A stretch of DNA of 64,000 nt, from positions 96,001-160,000 of the forward strand of contig JACBOA010000003.1 in NCBI GenBank assembly GCA_013403005.1. The letters run 5' to 3'. This document shows, in pieces, positions 9,536 to 18,598 of this stretch. The notes below the pieces were generated by a model that saw only the letters and a program-made list of their open reading frames with translations, searched no databases and was not told the origin of the DNA. A program made the position numbers and the translations under genes. Within the stretch, counting starts at the first letter, position 1. Each line of letters begins with the position of its first letter. The DNA is from Methanobacteriaceae archaeon. Lineage in GTDB: Archaea > Methanobacteriota > Methanobacteria > Methanobacteriales > Methanobacteriaceae.

Positions 9536-10828
9536 ATGATTGGAATAAGCGCAGACTTCGACCCGGTCCACAAAGGCCATGCGAAGTTGATAGAAAAAGC
9601 CCGTGAGCTAGCAGATAAAAAGGGAAGTGAAGTTGTAATCTACCTCAACAAAGGTTACAGTGCCAACCACGCCCCATTCTTTTCTAGTTTTGAAGCCAGA
9701 TCCCGGATGGCCTTGGAAGCTGGTGCCGATAAGATAGTTCCCATTGAAGGTCTGCACCACAGATTAACTCTGGCATACACCGTGCCCATCAGGATAGCCA
9801 TGATGATCGAAGACGGGGTAAGGGATTATGTTGATGCAGCTGATATTTCAACCCCCCGGGTGGAAAAACTCTCAGCAGAATACGCCAGGAAGGGGATATT
9901 CAGTGGTATTCCCCGTAACCTGCCAAACAGGAATGTAATCAGATGGTTTGCAGTGAACGATTTCCTTTACAAGAAATATCACAGGAAGATGAAGTTTCAC
10001 ATAATCCCCGAGTATAAGATGGATGGGGAGAAGATCTCTGGACGGAATATCCGCCAGGAGATACTGAGAAATCAGTTAACAATACCTAAAAATATTAAAC
10101 GTCTTTTACCGGATTCTACTGTGGAAATCCTGGAGCAAGAATTTGAAAACCACCATCTACCTGGTGAAAGGAATATGGATGTCCTTACACAGAGATTAAA
10201 TAATTATTCACGGTCTAAACTTCTAAATATTGCCCATATCAATGCTGATGCAGCTGATGAACTGGTTAAAGGCAGGAAGTACAGACTGGAAAACCAGATC
10301 TGGGCATCTCTAAGGAAAGCAGGTTACGGTCCTGTTTTAAGCAGACTGGCCACAAGTGCCGCGGAAGAAGATGTAACCAAACAGGAAGTCTTCCAGTTAA
10401 TCAGGGATTACGAGAAGGAAGGAATCATCCCCCCGGACATGACCACTGGTAAAGTAATTGAAAGGGCCTGGTTCGTTGCTTCAAAGGCCAATGAAGGCCT
10501 AGCATCTTCAGAGGCCCATAAGATGTTCCGGAAGGGTAAAACTATAAGAGATCCCCCACTTTACACCCTTGATGGGGGTTTGCACCTTAGAACCTTTGAG
10601 GTGGATTCCATTAAAGCAGGTATGGAGGCGGAATTATTCGTGGACAAGCGGGGTGCGATTGCCTGCCAGATCCGGGCTCCGGATCGTAAGATAAAAAGCC
10701 CCCTCAAACTTCCAGCTAAATTTGCAACATATCTACGTCTTCTTGTTGATTCTCAATTCATTCCCTTAAAGGCCCAGATTGTAAAGAAAAAGGAAGGTTT
10801 CAGGGTTAGAATATCCATTACAAAGTAG
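9536..10828 (+). CDS. Nucleotidyltransferase-superfamily protein (HxGH family, cytidylyltransferase-like)
   Basis: The N-terminal 200 residues have the fold signature of HIGH-type nucleotidyltransferases: GISADFDPVHKGH at the start and SGRNIR near residue 175, resembling the adenylate-forming TmcAL group and NMN adenylyltransferases. The C-terminal half is helical, then basic, and is not recognised. ATG 9536 places the first beta strand at the N-terminus, while an upstream in-frame GTG at 9506 would overlap RaSEA by 14 bases. Neither start has a clear ribosome-binding site. Proximity to RaSEA makes a role in tRNA modification plausible, but that is inference. Confidence 0.75.
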   Translation: MIGISADFDPVHKGHAKLIEKARELADKKGSEVVIYLNKGYSANHAPFFSSFEARSRMALEAGADKIVPIEGLHHRLTLAYTVPIRIAMMIEDGVRDYVDAADISTPRVEKLSAEYARKGIFSGIPRNLPNRNVIRWFAVNDFLYKKYHRKMKFHIIPEYKMDGEKISGRNIRQEILRNQLTIPKNIKRLLPDSTVEILEQEFENHHLPGERNMDVLTQRLNNYSRSKLLNIAHINADAADELVKGRKYRLENQIWASLRKAGYGPVLSRLATSAAEEDVTKQEVFQLIRDYEKEGIIPPDMTTGKVIERAWFVASKANEGLASSEAHKMFRKGKTIRDPPLYTLDGGLHLRTFEVDSIKAGMEAELFVDKRGAIACQIRAPDRKIKSPLKLPAKFATYLRLLVDSQFIPLKAQIVKKKEGFRVRISITK

Positions 10829-10857
10829 TTTTTCTTATTCTGAAATTTTCTTTAAAA

Positions 10858-11026
10858 ACAAGTCTGGATGGCTAAAAATTTCACCCTTGTATAGACCAGT
10901 AAAAACCATTCTGCATGATGGCCTGCTCACAGAAGCTCTTAAAATAAATTTTATGGATATATTAGCTGATAAAGGGATAAAATTGCCAAAGAAATTGAGA
11001 AGAGCAAGATGATCATGAAGTACTAG
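10858..11026 (+). pseudogene. Decayed 3' end of a polyferredoxin gene related to the one at 25952
   Basis: This gene-free stretch aligns at base level with the end of the polyferredoxin gene at 25952-26383. Shared blocks include GGCTAAAAA, ATAGACC, CACAGAAGCTCTTAAAA (CTACAGAAGCTCTTAAAA in the intact gene) and GGGATAAAATTGCC. Its last codons read IAKEIEKSKMIMKY and then TAG, against IAKELEKIKMIMKY in the intact protein. The cysteine codons are largely lost and a one-base deletion near 10968 shifts the frame. No coding start remains. It is a relic of a second copy of that iron-sulfur gene. Confidence 0.72.
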
Positions 11027-11072
11027 TTATCAGCGACTTAGATATTTATTTTTGTATCATTTTTCTTTTTTT

Positions 11073-11244
11073 TATAAATTTATATACCTTCTTTTGGAGA
11101 TATTCCCGCCCAATTAATGGTCGGTCTAATTTTAGACAAAAAATTCTATTTCTGTACTACTTTCAGAATTTAAAACCGAAAATATTAAATATGAAAGAAT
11201 TTAATTAATCGATAGAATTATTAATAATATTTAGGCGGGATTAA
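11073..11244 (+). promoter_or_regulatory. Promoter region of the MFS efflux gene
   Basis: A TATA-like block TTTATAAATTTATATAC lies at about 11075-11091 and further AT-rich boxes follow to 11230. The AGGCGGGA at 11232-11239 is the ribosome-binding site for the GTG start at 11245. A long leader or a second promoter nearer the gene (near 11180-11190) are both possible. Confidence 0.35.
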
Positions 11245-12816
11245 GTGTTAAACAAGTCAAGAACTGGTTGGATGGCCCTTTTTGTCATTTCTTTATCTTT
11301 ATTTATCATCGGTTTGGATAGCACTTTTATGAATGTAGCTATGATTTACCTGGTAAAAGACTTGAACACCACCCTAGGATCTGTACAATCCATAATAGCC
11401 ATCTACACCCTAATAATGGGTTGTTTCGTACTTTTCGGAGCAAAATTGCAGGATGTGATGGGTAGAAAAAAGACATTCCTTACTGGAGCTATAATCTATG
11501 GAATAGGGACCATAATAGCTGCTACCAGTATTACCAGCAGTATGCTGTTACTGGGATGGTCTGTGATCGAGGGATTTGGAGCCGCATTAATGCTACCTGC
11601 TACAACAGCAATAACCACTGCAACCTACTCTGGTAAACAGCGGACCTTTGCACTGGGAATTATAGCAACAATTTTCACCATATCAGTGGCCATAGGGCCA
11701 TTATTAGGTGGTTTCCTTACCACATTTTACTCCTGGAGATGGGGTTTTGCACTGGAAGCTATAATTGTTCTCATCATACTTCTTTTATCAAAGAACATCC
11801 TGGAATCAAAGCCCACCTTAAAATGGTCTGATATAAATATTAAAGGGGTTATTCTCTCTGCATTTGGAATTTTACTGATAGTTATCGGATTATTACAGTT
11901 GAATACTCCGGCTGCATGGGTTAATTATGCAGGAACAATCATAAATCCTGTAGGATTTACAGTAGCCATAGCCATGATATTAACTGGGTTTTTACTTCTA
12001 ATAATATTCTTTTTCTATCAAAGAAAGCTTATTAAACAAAATAAAAAATCATTTATGGATGTTAATATTTTAAAGGTTCGTCCATTCACACTGGGTGTTA
12101 TCTCCGTTCTAATTACATCTTTGATTATGGCGGGAGTATTCTACATTACGCCCCTCTATGTGCAGACCAGATATGATGCCAATGCTCTGATGACGGGTTT
12201 ATTGCTACTGGCAGCCGCTGGAGGAAGTTTGATCTTTGCACTAAGTGGAAGTAAACTAGCCCAGTACATTAAACAAAATCACCTGGTATCCTTAGGATTT
12301 ATAGTTTCTATTATTGGTATTTTAATGTTGTATTTCTCATTCTTAAACTATATAAACTTGAATATGTATGATTTGATTCCCGGGTTGTTCATTTTAGGCG
12401 CAGGCCTGGGATTGGCTCTTCCCAACCTTAACAATATTGTTCTCAACAGTTTAAAAGAGACCCAGTATGCTGACGGTTCTGGTATACAAAGCACCTTTAA
12501 TAATGTGGGTTCTTCACTTGGAACTGTTCTAATTGGATTGATTTACTTTATAGCCGTTTATTTCAGTATAATATCTTCACTTCCTGTTGAATATCCCCAA
12601 TATCAAAATCAACAGGCTTTGAACCAGGATATATATTCCTGGGTGGATAAAATATTACATCCTAACATGAGCACCCTTAAGGATGATCCTAATCTTGCTG
12701 TTATAACATTACATTCCAGTGCTCAGGGAATGCAGATGGCATTTTTAGTTTCAGCCCTCCTGCTGTTTGTAGGACTATTAATGTCCATTTTCATCAAACC
12801 GCCCCCATTACAGTAA
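11245..12816 (+). CDS. MFS drug-efflux transporter, DHA2 (EmrB/QacA) family
   Basis: A 523-residue protein with about 14 predicted membrane helices. The first helix carries the family motif LDSTFMNVAM (usually LDxTIVNVALP), and the loop after helix 2 has GAKLQDVMGRKKTF, the MFS motif A. These features define proton-coupled export of hydrophobic compounds from the cell; the actual substrate is unknown. It starts at GTG with a well-placed GGCGGGA. It is monocistronic, next to an intact SDR gene on the opposite strand. Confidence 0.9.
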   Translation: MLNKSRTGWMALFVISLSLFIIGLDSTFMNVAMIYLVKDLNTTLGSVQSIIAIYTLIMGCFVLFGAKLQDVMGRKKTFLTGAIIYGIGTIIAATSITSSMLLLGWSVIEGFGAALMLPATTAITTATYSGKQRTFALGIIATIFTISVAIGPLLGGFLTTFYSWRWGFALEAIIVLIILLLSKNILESKPTLKWSDINIKGVILSAFGILLIVIGLLQLNTPAAWVNYAGTIINPVGFTVAIAMILTGFLLLIIFFFYQRKLIKQNKKSFMDVNILKVRPFTLGVISVLITSLIMAGVFYITPLYVQTRYDANALMTGLLLLAAAGGSLIFALSGSKLAQYIKQNHLVSLGFIVSIIGILMLYFSFLNYINLNMYDLIPGLFILGAGLGLALPNLNNIVLNSLKETQYADGSGIQSTFNNVGSSLGTVLIGLIYFIAVYFSIISSLPVEYPQYQNQQALNQDIYSWVDKILHPNMSTLKDDPNLAVITLHSSAQGMQMAFLVSALLLFVGLLMSIFIKPPPLQ

Positions 12817-12963
12817 ATTATTTAAATTTGTCGATCTATTTTTATTAATTTTATAATGTGTTTTGTTGTAGCTATATCAGGATGTTCTTTCAGTAATACA
12901 GCTTACAATGTTACCAATAGTCCATATGGTGGGCTACTGCAGTTGCCTCGACATTCGAGAAAT

Positions 12964-13845
12964 TCATAAAATTTTTATCAATTCTTCATATTTCTCTCTG
13001 TCTTGATTATCCATCTTTTGAAAAATTTCTTTAAAAGCTGCCCTTTTATATTCTGACATTTGACGTACAAAACTTTCTGCTTCTGGCCTATTAAGGACAT
13101 AACATTTCCATAAGTTCTCATAAGGTTCCTTTGGTATAACTATAATGCCCTTATGCTCTGCAACAGCATTTAAAATATCTACCGCTGCTTTGTCAGCAGG
13201 GTAAGCATTATCAGGGATTTTAAGATCTCCAATGGGTTTGCCGTCCAGTCCTTTATTAAAGATGGGTGTTGCAACATTAGCTGGGCATATTGTTGAGAAG
13301 TAGAGGCCATTATCTCTATACTCATATCTTAAACTTTCAGTGAGGCCAGTGACCCCAAATTTTGTAAGAACATAAGGTGACTCAAAAGGAGTTGGAAAAA
13401 TACCTGCAAAGGAGCCTGTGTTAACAATATGACCAGATCCCTGTTTTAACATAATAGGCACAGCAGCATGGACGCCATAAATAACACTCCAAAGATTGGT
13501 ATCAATTATTGTTTTCCAATCCTCGAGGGTGGCAGCTGTAAATGGAAAACCAAAACCTACTCCTGCATTGTTGAATAAAAAGTCAATCCTACCACTTTCT
13601 TCGGCAGTATCTTCGATTGCCTTTTGTACCTGATCCTGTTTAGTTACATCCACTATAACAGTATGAATGCGATCTTCATAATCAGAAAGATGTATTGAAG
13701 CTTTTTGAACTTTTTCAGGATTACGCCCTGCCATATAAACAATACTTCCCCTTTTTAGAAGCTCTTCAGTTAACGCATATCCAATACCGGAATTTGCACC
13801 AGTTACAATACAAATCTTATCCTTATAATACTTTGATTCTACCAT
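12964..13845 (-). CDS. Short-chain dehydrogenase/reductase (intact)
   Basis: A 293-residue SDR with the nucleotide-binding TGANSGIG near the N-terminus, NNAG, the catalytic Ser region NTGSFAG and YxxxK (YVLTK). It should oxidise or reduce a small alcohol or ketone with NAD(P)(H). The start is placed at ATG 13845, directly behind GGAGGGAGAAA, because the disrupted relative at 2494 begins at the equivalent position; a longer frame to 13902 has no such site. It is highly similar to the nonsense-disrupted copy at 2494-3327, so the two are recent paralogues. Confidence 0.9.
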   Translation of the reverse strand: MVESKYYKDKICIVTGANSGIGYALTEELLKRGSIVYMAGRNPEKVQKASIHLSDYEDRIHTVIVDVTKQDQVQKAIEDTAEESGRIDFLFNNAGVGFGFPFTAATLEDWKTIIDTNLWSVIYGVHAAVPIMLKQGSGHIVNTGSFAGIFPTPFESPYVLTKFGVTGLTESLRYEYRDNGLYFSTICPANVATPIFNKGLDGKPIGDLKIPDNAYPADKAAVDILNAVAEHKGIIVIPKEPYENLWKCYVLNRPEAESFVRQMSEYKRAAFKEIFQKMDNQDREKYEELIKIL

Positions 13846-14157
13846 TTTCTCCCTCCAATTATTAAATATTATTTTATTAAAAAATATTATATATCTTTCC
13901 AAAATAGTGCTGACAGTACTCCTACATCCTGTGAATCTAAAACTACTAAAAATCTATTAAATTTCAATTTGAAAGAAATAATTTTTAATTATGCTATGTG
14001 CTGGATTTCTTAAAATACCCTGAAAATAGAAATTGATTTATATTAAAATATTTTATTTTTTACTATCGTACATTTTTAACTTCGTTATGAATGAAATAAA
14101 AATTACTAAAAACGATATTTTTGTAAAAAAAGAGAGAAACAAGTGGGGAGATTAAAA
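13846..14157. promoter_or_regulatory. Divergent promoter region with a 15-bp near-palindrome
   Basis: This gap holds promoters for both neighbours. On the minus strand a TATA box lies at 13883-13893 (ATATATAATAT), about 40 bases before the SDR start. Just upstream of it is AGTGCTGACAGTACT (13906-13920), palindromic except at symmetric positions and the centre, a candidate operator. On the plus strand a TATA-like TTTATATTAAAA lies near 14037-14048 for the flavodoxin gene. No gene is seen. Confidence 0.45.
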
Positions 14158-14664
14158 ATGAAAGTTATTGTTCATGATCTGGATCCGGAAGAATTTCTTA
14201 AGGCATTTCCTAGTTTAAAAGATAGAGGGGATGTTAGGATAATAGCCGAAACAAAGGGTCCAATTAGAAAATGTATCGGTTGTTTCAGTTGCTGGATTAA
14301 AACCCCGATGCATTGCATCATGAAAGACGGCTACCAAGATATGTCAACGCAATTTATCGGAGAAGAAATTATTGTCATCAGCAGATGTGTATATGGTGGC
14401 TATAGCCGGTTTGTAAAAAACGTCTTTGACCGCTCAATCGGTAACGGTACCCCTTTTTTTGAGATACGTAACGGTGAATTAAAACATGTCTCAAGGGAGA
14501 ATGGATCTCCTAATTTTGATGTATACATTTACGGGGAAAAAATCACTGATCTGGAAAAAGAAATGATGAAGGGGCTTTATATTGCAAATAAAGCAAACAT
14601 GGGACAGAATACAACTGGTGAATTGCACTTCGTCAACGACATCTTTAAGGAGGTTATATTATAA
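14158..14664 (+). CDS. Flavodoxin-like NAD(P)H-dependent oxidoreductase
   Basis: A 168-residue protein of the flavodoxin/NADPH-dependent FMN reductase fold. It has the paired cysteine segment KCIGCFSCW...HCIMKDG found in the iron-sulfur-flavoprotein-like branch, and YGGYSRFVKNVFDRS matching the FMN-binding loop. ATG 14158 is preferred over GTG 14143 because the GTGGGGAG that contains the GTG is the ribosome-binding site. It forms a two-gene unit with the next gene, another flavodoxin-like protein. Confidence 0.75.
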   Translation: MKVIVHDLDPEEFLKAFPSLKDRGDVRIIAETKGPIRKCIGCFSCWIKTPMHCIMKDGYQDMSTQFIGEEIIVISRCVYGGYSRFVKNVFDRSIGNGTPFFEIRNGELKHVSRENGSPNFDVYIYGEKITDLEKEMMKGLYIANKANMGQNTTGELHFVNDIFKEVIL

Positions 14665-14672
14665 ATCTCGCC

Positions 14673-15269
14673 ATGATTATGGGTAGTCCTAAAAAGAAGG
14701 GAAGCATCTCCGCTTACCTGATTGAAGAAATGGTAGAAGCAATCAGGGACAAAGGGGAAGTTTTTGTCTTCAATGCAGTGAAACCTGAGAAATTTGAACA
14801 AATCCTTTCCTGTGACCGCCTGGTGTTTGTGTTCCCCCTCTACTTCGACAGTCTACCTTCACATGTAGTCTCGTACTTGGAAGAGTTGAATGAGTTTATC
14901 AAAGACCATCCCCCCAAAAAGAAGCCATCGGTGTACGCAGTCTGCAATCTGGGATTCTATGAAGGATACCAAACCAAATGGGCACTCGGGAGAATCCGGT
15001 GCTGGGCTGAGGCAGTTGGTCTTCCCTGGAAAGCAGGTCTTGGTATAGGCGCAGGTCCTTTTACCCCCCACCTACCGCCAGAGGCACGGAATAAAACTGA
15101 TAAAGGAAAAGAACAGTTCATGCAGCTGCTTCTTTCAGATACCGCCAGTGATAACATCTTTACTGAACCAGATATTCCCAAGGAGATGTATGTAGAAATT
15201 GCCAATGCCCAATGGATACCTAAGCTTGAAGCAAACGGTCTCACTGTGGATGATATCATGCATCCCTAG
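14673..15269 (+). CDS. Flavodoxin-like (NAD(P)H-dependent) protein, second of a pair
   Basis: The segment MGSPKKKGSISAYL at the start is the phosphate-binding loop of the flavodoxin fold, and FPLYFDSLPSHVVSYLEEL matches its second flavin-contact loop. The start shown is the first ATG, but AAGGAGGT lies at 14647-14654, 18 bases away, too far. With ATA at 14661 (overlapping the upstream stop as ATAA) the spacing would be six bases and the protein would begin ?NLAMIMGSP, matching the usual beta-1 length. So the true start is probably upstream of 14673, at a non-canonical codon. It is translationally linked with the preceding gene. Confidence 0.72.
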   Translation: MIMGSPKKKGSISAYLIEEMVEAIRDKGEVFVFNAVKPEKFEQILSCDRLVFVFPLYFDSLPSHVVSYLEELNEFIKDHPPKKKPSVYAVCNLGFYEGYQTKWALGRIRCWAEAVGLPWKAGLGIGAGPFTPHLPPEARNKTDKGKEQFMQLLLSDTASDNIFTEPDIPKEMYVEIANAQWIPKLEANGLTVDDIMHP

Positions 15270-15459
15270 CAACGTTCAATGCATAGCTGGGCACATTACT
15301 TTCTCTCAACCTTTTTTAATATTAAAAATACATTTTAAAACTATTCTTAGATGTTAAATTTCATAAAAAAATGGAATATTATAATTAATTTAGATGTAGA
15401 CAAAATCAATATGAACAGGTTTAATAAATATATTTATTTAATGATCAATCTGAATTTTT

Positions 15460-15657
15460 TTATTTTGGTTTCCTGTATTCAACTACAGGACAGGGCCAAT
15501 CCCTGCAGAATGTCATGACTATCCTTCCCTGATCTGTATCTATGTGCATTCTCCAGCAGTCCTCATTATAAGATTTGAATCTTACGCTAATGATTTTTTT
15601 ACCAATGAGTTTCTCTAAATCCTCTTGACAGATTTTCTCCAGGTCCGGCTTAGCCAT
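15460..15657 (-). CDS. Small uncharacterised protein (65 aa)
   Basis: Not recognised. A strong AAGGAGGT site eight bases before the ATG and a clean 65-codon frame support a real gene. The protein is mixed alpha/beta by eye, with three cysteines (one near the N-terminus, two around NEDCWRM and FCRDWPC) and ends EYRKPK. It has no signal peptide. It lies downstream of the DUF1932 oxidoreductase on the same strand but with its own site. Confidence 0.7.
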   Translation of the reverse strand: MAKPDLEKICQEDLEKLIGKKIISVRFKSYNEDCWRMHIDTDQGRIVMTFCRDWPCPVVEYRKPK

Positions 15658-15723
15658 TGGAAACCTCCTTAATGAAGCCCTATATATAATTTGATTTACA
15701 AGCAGATAATTCTTACTAATTTC

Positions 15724-16572
15724 TCAATCCTCAATTGATTTGAAGAGCTCTTTTAAACTATCTGGTTTTTTATCAAGCTCTATTATCCTGGAAATATATT
15801 TAAAATATTCACCTGAAGCTTCTATCATGGAAGGATGTTCATCTTCCTCTGTTGATCCCAACTGACTTTGTTCCTTCATGAATTTTAGAACTTCTTCCAT
15901 CTCCTGTGATTTTCTCTGGGCATGATAGGCGCTGTTTTTTACTCGGGAAAGGGTGGATTCTCTAAAACCCGGACACTCGGTGCTCTCTAAGCATTTCATT
16001 AATTCTTCATCCAAACCCATCTGGTAGGCTAAATAGAGTGATTCAAATAACAGTGCAGAAACGCCCTTGGTATAGGAACTTCTAAACATCTTCAGGGTTT
16101 TGGCCTTACCTAAATCCGGAGATATCACTTTTATATTCAGTCCATACTGTTTCAGACTGGAAAACTGTTCCGCGTAACTTCCTGACGCTACAATCTGCAC
16201 TTGTATTCCTTCCTTCTTTATACCCCCTATTATGGCTGCATCAACGGTTTTACCATTTTCAATGTAGCCCAGTGCCTCCTTAGCTGTCCCGGGTGAGATG
16301 TTATTTACATCTACGTAGATTCCCTTCACATGTTTACCCACTTCCCTAGCCACATTTACAGCTTCAGCCGGTGTAACAGCTGATATCAAAATATCAGAAA
16401 TCTCTGCCAGGGTTTTATTATCTTTACACGTATTAACCCCACAATCTTCTGCCAGGACCTGTGTTTTGACGCTTCTATTTTTCAGGGAGGTGTAAACTTC
16501 CACCCCTGCATCTTTAAGCCATCCGGAAAGGGTCGATGCCACTTCTCCAAAACCTAAAAACCCTACTTTCAT
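15724..16572 (-). CDS. NAD(P)-binding oxidoreductase, DUF1932 family (3-hydroxyisobutyrate-dehydrogenase-like)
   Basis: The N-terminus MKVGFLGFGEVAS is the GxGxxx dinucleotide-binding loop of the 6-phosphogluconate/hydroxyisobutyrate dehydrogenase superfamily. Residues about 185-255 form the helical DUF1932 C-terminal domain (KMFRSSYTKGVSALLFESL). It should reduce or oxidise a hydroxy acid with NAD(P)(H), substrate unknown. The gene starts 24 bases after the DUF89 gene ends, on the same strand, and the two are probably co-transcribed. Confidence 0.85.
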   Translation of the reverse strand: MKVGFLGFGEVASTLSGWLKDAGVEVYTSLKNRSVKTQVLAEDCGVNTCKDNKTLAEISDILISAVTPAEAVNVAREVGKHVKGIYVDVNNISPGTAKEALGYIENGKTVDAAIIGGIKKEGIQVQIVASGSYAEQFSSLKQYGLNIKVISPDLGKAKTLKMFRSSYTKGVSALLFESLYLAYQMGLDEELMKCLESTECPGFRESTLSRVKNSAYHAQRKSQEMEEVLKFMKEQSQLGSTEEDEHPSMIEASGEYFKYISRIIELDKKPDSLKELFKSIED

Positions 16573-16596
16573 ATTTCACCCACCATTTTGTTTAGA

Positions 16597-17460
16597 TTAA
16601 AGTTTTAACACAACGTTATCTCCAACTTCCACGCCAATATTCAGGGCTATTGGCCGGCATTTGGCATTTAAAAGACAGAATATTGGTTTAGCACCCGGTT
16701 CTATTTCGCCCAGCCCTTCATAGTTACCCAGTCCCTTGGCAATTACCAGATCCGCTTCCTGGAATCTCTCCACAAATTCTGGTGAAAAGTCCTCGTAAAT
16801 AACTCCTATGGAGTCTGTACCTATGGTTGTTAACTCAGCAACTTCATCTAAACCTATTTCCAGGGCATCAGGGATGCAGGCGTCGTTGAGTATGGGTTTT
16901 TCCTTCACCGCCACCGTAACTTCCACCTGATAGTCCTCCCTGAGTTTCTCGATTAGTAACTTGTCAAAGACGATTTCCCCAATGTTATCCACCAAGTACA
17001 GGACCTTCCCTGCTTTCTGTAACTCTTCTTCCAGTAGATCAGAGTGATCCACTGCCAGGTCCTTCTGCATGGTCTCGGTGATCAGGGCTTCTATATCCCT
17101 ATCGAGTCCCAACGCACCGAAATCTATTATATTACCAGTGATAGCTGCCTTAAGATAGTTTATAAGGGAGTTATCTTCTTCCAGGAGCTTTTCGATTGCC
17201 GGTAAGAATTGCTGGGCTATCTGGTTACACTTTTCCTTCTGGATCAGGTAGGGATCCTCATTTCCAGTCCTCTCCTTTATAGTTCGGTGGATTCTGGTTC
17301 CTATCTTATTGGAAACTGCTCCTTTACGGAAATTCTTCCCTACAATACTGGTTAGCTCTTCCATTATCTCCAGTTTCAGTTCATCATCTGTTGTCGCCAT
17401 ATCCAGGGCCTCCCGGGCCTGCCGGAGGAAACACGGTGCGCATTCGTAGTAAACTTTCAT
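16597..17460 (-). CDS. DUF89/ARMT1-type damage-control phosphatase
   Basis: A 287-residue member of the archaeal DUF89 family. The N-terminal CAPCFLRQA cysteine pair is characteristic of the archaeal subgroup. The catalytic core shows YLVDNIGEIVFD (metal-binding Asp and Asn), then KGLGNYEGL and FCLLNAKCRPIA. Family members are metal-dependent phosphatases that remove damaged phosphometabolites such as sugar phosphates. It heads a minus-strand pair with the DUF1932 oxidoreductase. Confidence 0.88.
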   Translation of the reverse strand: MKVYYECAPCFLRQAREALDMATTDDELKLEIMEELTSIVGKNFRKGAVSNKIGTRIHRTIKERTGNEDPYLIQKEKCNQIAQQFLPAIEKLLEEDNSLINYLKAAITGNIIDFGALGLDRDIEALITETMQKDLAVDHSDLLEEELQKAGKVLYLVDNIGEIVFDKLLIEKLREDYQVEVTVAVKEKPILNDACIPDALEIGLDEVAELTTIGTDSIGVIYEDFSPEFVERFQEADLVIAKGLGNYEGLGEIEPGAKPIFCLLNAKCRPIALNIGVEVGDNVVLKL

Positions 17461-17527
17461 TAAAACGTGCCTCTATTAACTTTTTAAACATTCTTTAGAT
17501 TTCAAATTTTAAATTGACTACCATATA

Positions 17528-18541
17528 TTATATATATGAAGGGGCTGGTGCCAGGCATAACAGTAAAACCAGCACCAGTGCCACAGATAATATTTTACGG
17601 TTTCTGCTTAATTTTCCCACGTTGTCCATGGCTCCGGGGTGTTCCCGGGACAGGAACAATATGATGGCCATTAAGACGGCCATGGGTATCCAGCCTAAAA
17701 TCACAGTCACTATTATACCTGCAACGGAGACGATTTTATGGAATTTCCGTTTGAAAATTGACCGGGAGATGTGTCCACCATCTAAAAAGGAGACAGGCAT
17801 CAGGTTGAGCATGGTAATCACTATGCCCACCCAGCCGGCGAAGGCCACTGGATGGATGCTGAGCATATACCCCTCAGGGACCACCGGGGCTGCGATGTAG
17901 GCTATAATACTCATTAGCAAGGGTGGGTTGAATATGACTGACCCGGCCTGTAAGGGCTCCACTGTGGAGAGGTATATCCCAATAAATAATACAGGGATGG
18001 TGATGATAAGCCCTGCCAGGGGACCGCTAGCCCCCAGGTCAAAGAGGGCGTTTTTATTGGGTATGGGTGATTTAACATTTATCACCGCTCCAAAGGTCCC
18101 GATGAGTGTGGGTGCCGGTATGAAGTAGGGTAGAGTGGCTTCTACATCATATTTCCTGGCGGCGAAGTAATGGGCGAGCTCATGGGTACCGAGTATGGCC
18201 ATGATGGCAGCTGAGAAGGCTATTCCGTCTATGATACTGCCACTGCCAAAGTAATACCCAGCGAAAATGGTGGTTGCTATGGTGACGATGAAGAGTATAA
18301 TCTGGACATGGTACCTTGATTTCCCCCTGGGGGGTGATTTACCTAATCGGAGATAGTAGTTTCCTTCAACTTCCCCCAGCCATGGTGTGTATCCTATCCC
18401 TTCCAGTTCCCTGGTTAGCTGGGCAAATCTGTCTGTATCATAATCTCCCAGTATAAAATAAGGATTTTTTGGGTCTGTTGAGTAGTTTATTATGGTGAAA
18501 TACCGGGATATATGTTCTTCTAAGATTTCTGTGTTTTCCAT
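17528..18541 (-). CDS. Site-2 protease family membrane metalloprotease (M50)
   Basis: A 337-residue intramembrane metalloprotease. The zinc site HELAH is at residues 120-124 in the first core helix and the second motif NLMPVSFLDGGH ends at 257, supplying the third ligand Asp. About six membrane helices are seen, and an N-terminal 75-residue soluble domain precedes them. Such enzymes cut membrane-anchored substrates, often regulators. The start is a clean ATG at 18541. It is separated from the sulfur-carrier gene upstream by only 57 bases on the same strand. Confidence 0.92.
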   Translation of the reverse strand: MENTEILEEHISRYFTIINYSTDPKNPYFILGDYDTDRFAQLTRELEGIGYTPWLGEVEGNYYLRLGKSPPRGKSRYHVQIILFIVTIATTIFAGYYFGSGSIIDGIAFSAAIMAILGTHELAHYFAARKYDVEATLPYFIPAPTLIGTFGAVINVKSPIPNKNALFDLGASGPLAGLIITIPVLFIGIYLSTVEPLQAGSVIFNPPLLMSIIAYIAAPVVPEGYMLSIHPVAFAGWVGIVITMLNLMPVSFLDGGHISRSIFKRKFHKIVSVAGIIVTVILGWIPMAVLMAIILFLSREHPGAMDNVGKLSRNRKILSVALVLVLLLCLAPAPSYI

Positions 18542-18598
18542 TTACGCCCTACCCTACGTTTTCATCTACGGTTATTCCAGGCACTGTATCCTAGGCTT

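Noticed and set aside
10829..11244. A small independent gene in the spacer before the MFS gene
   Set aside because: All frames are broken; base-level similarity to the polyferredoxin 3' end explains the coding-like look.
12856..12969. A 37-codon frame reading ISGCSFSNTAYNVTNS, like a beta-helix repeat
   Set aside because: It has no ribosome-binding site and overlaps the end of the SDR gene; it is too short to separate from chance, though it might be a surface-protein fragment.
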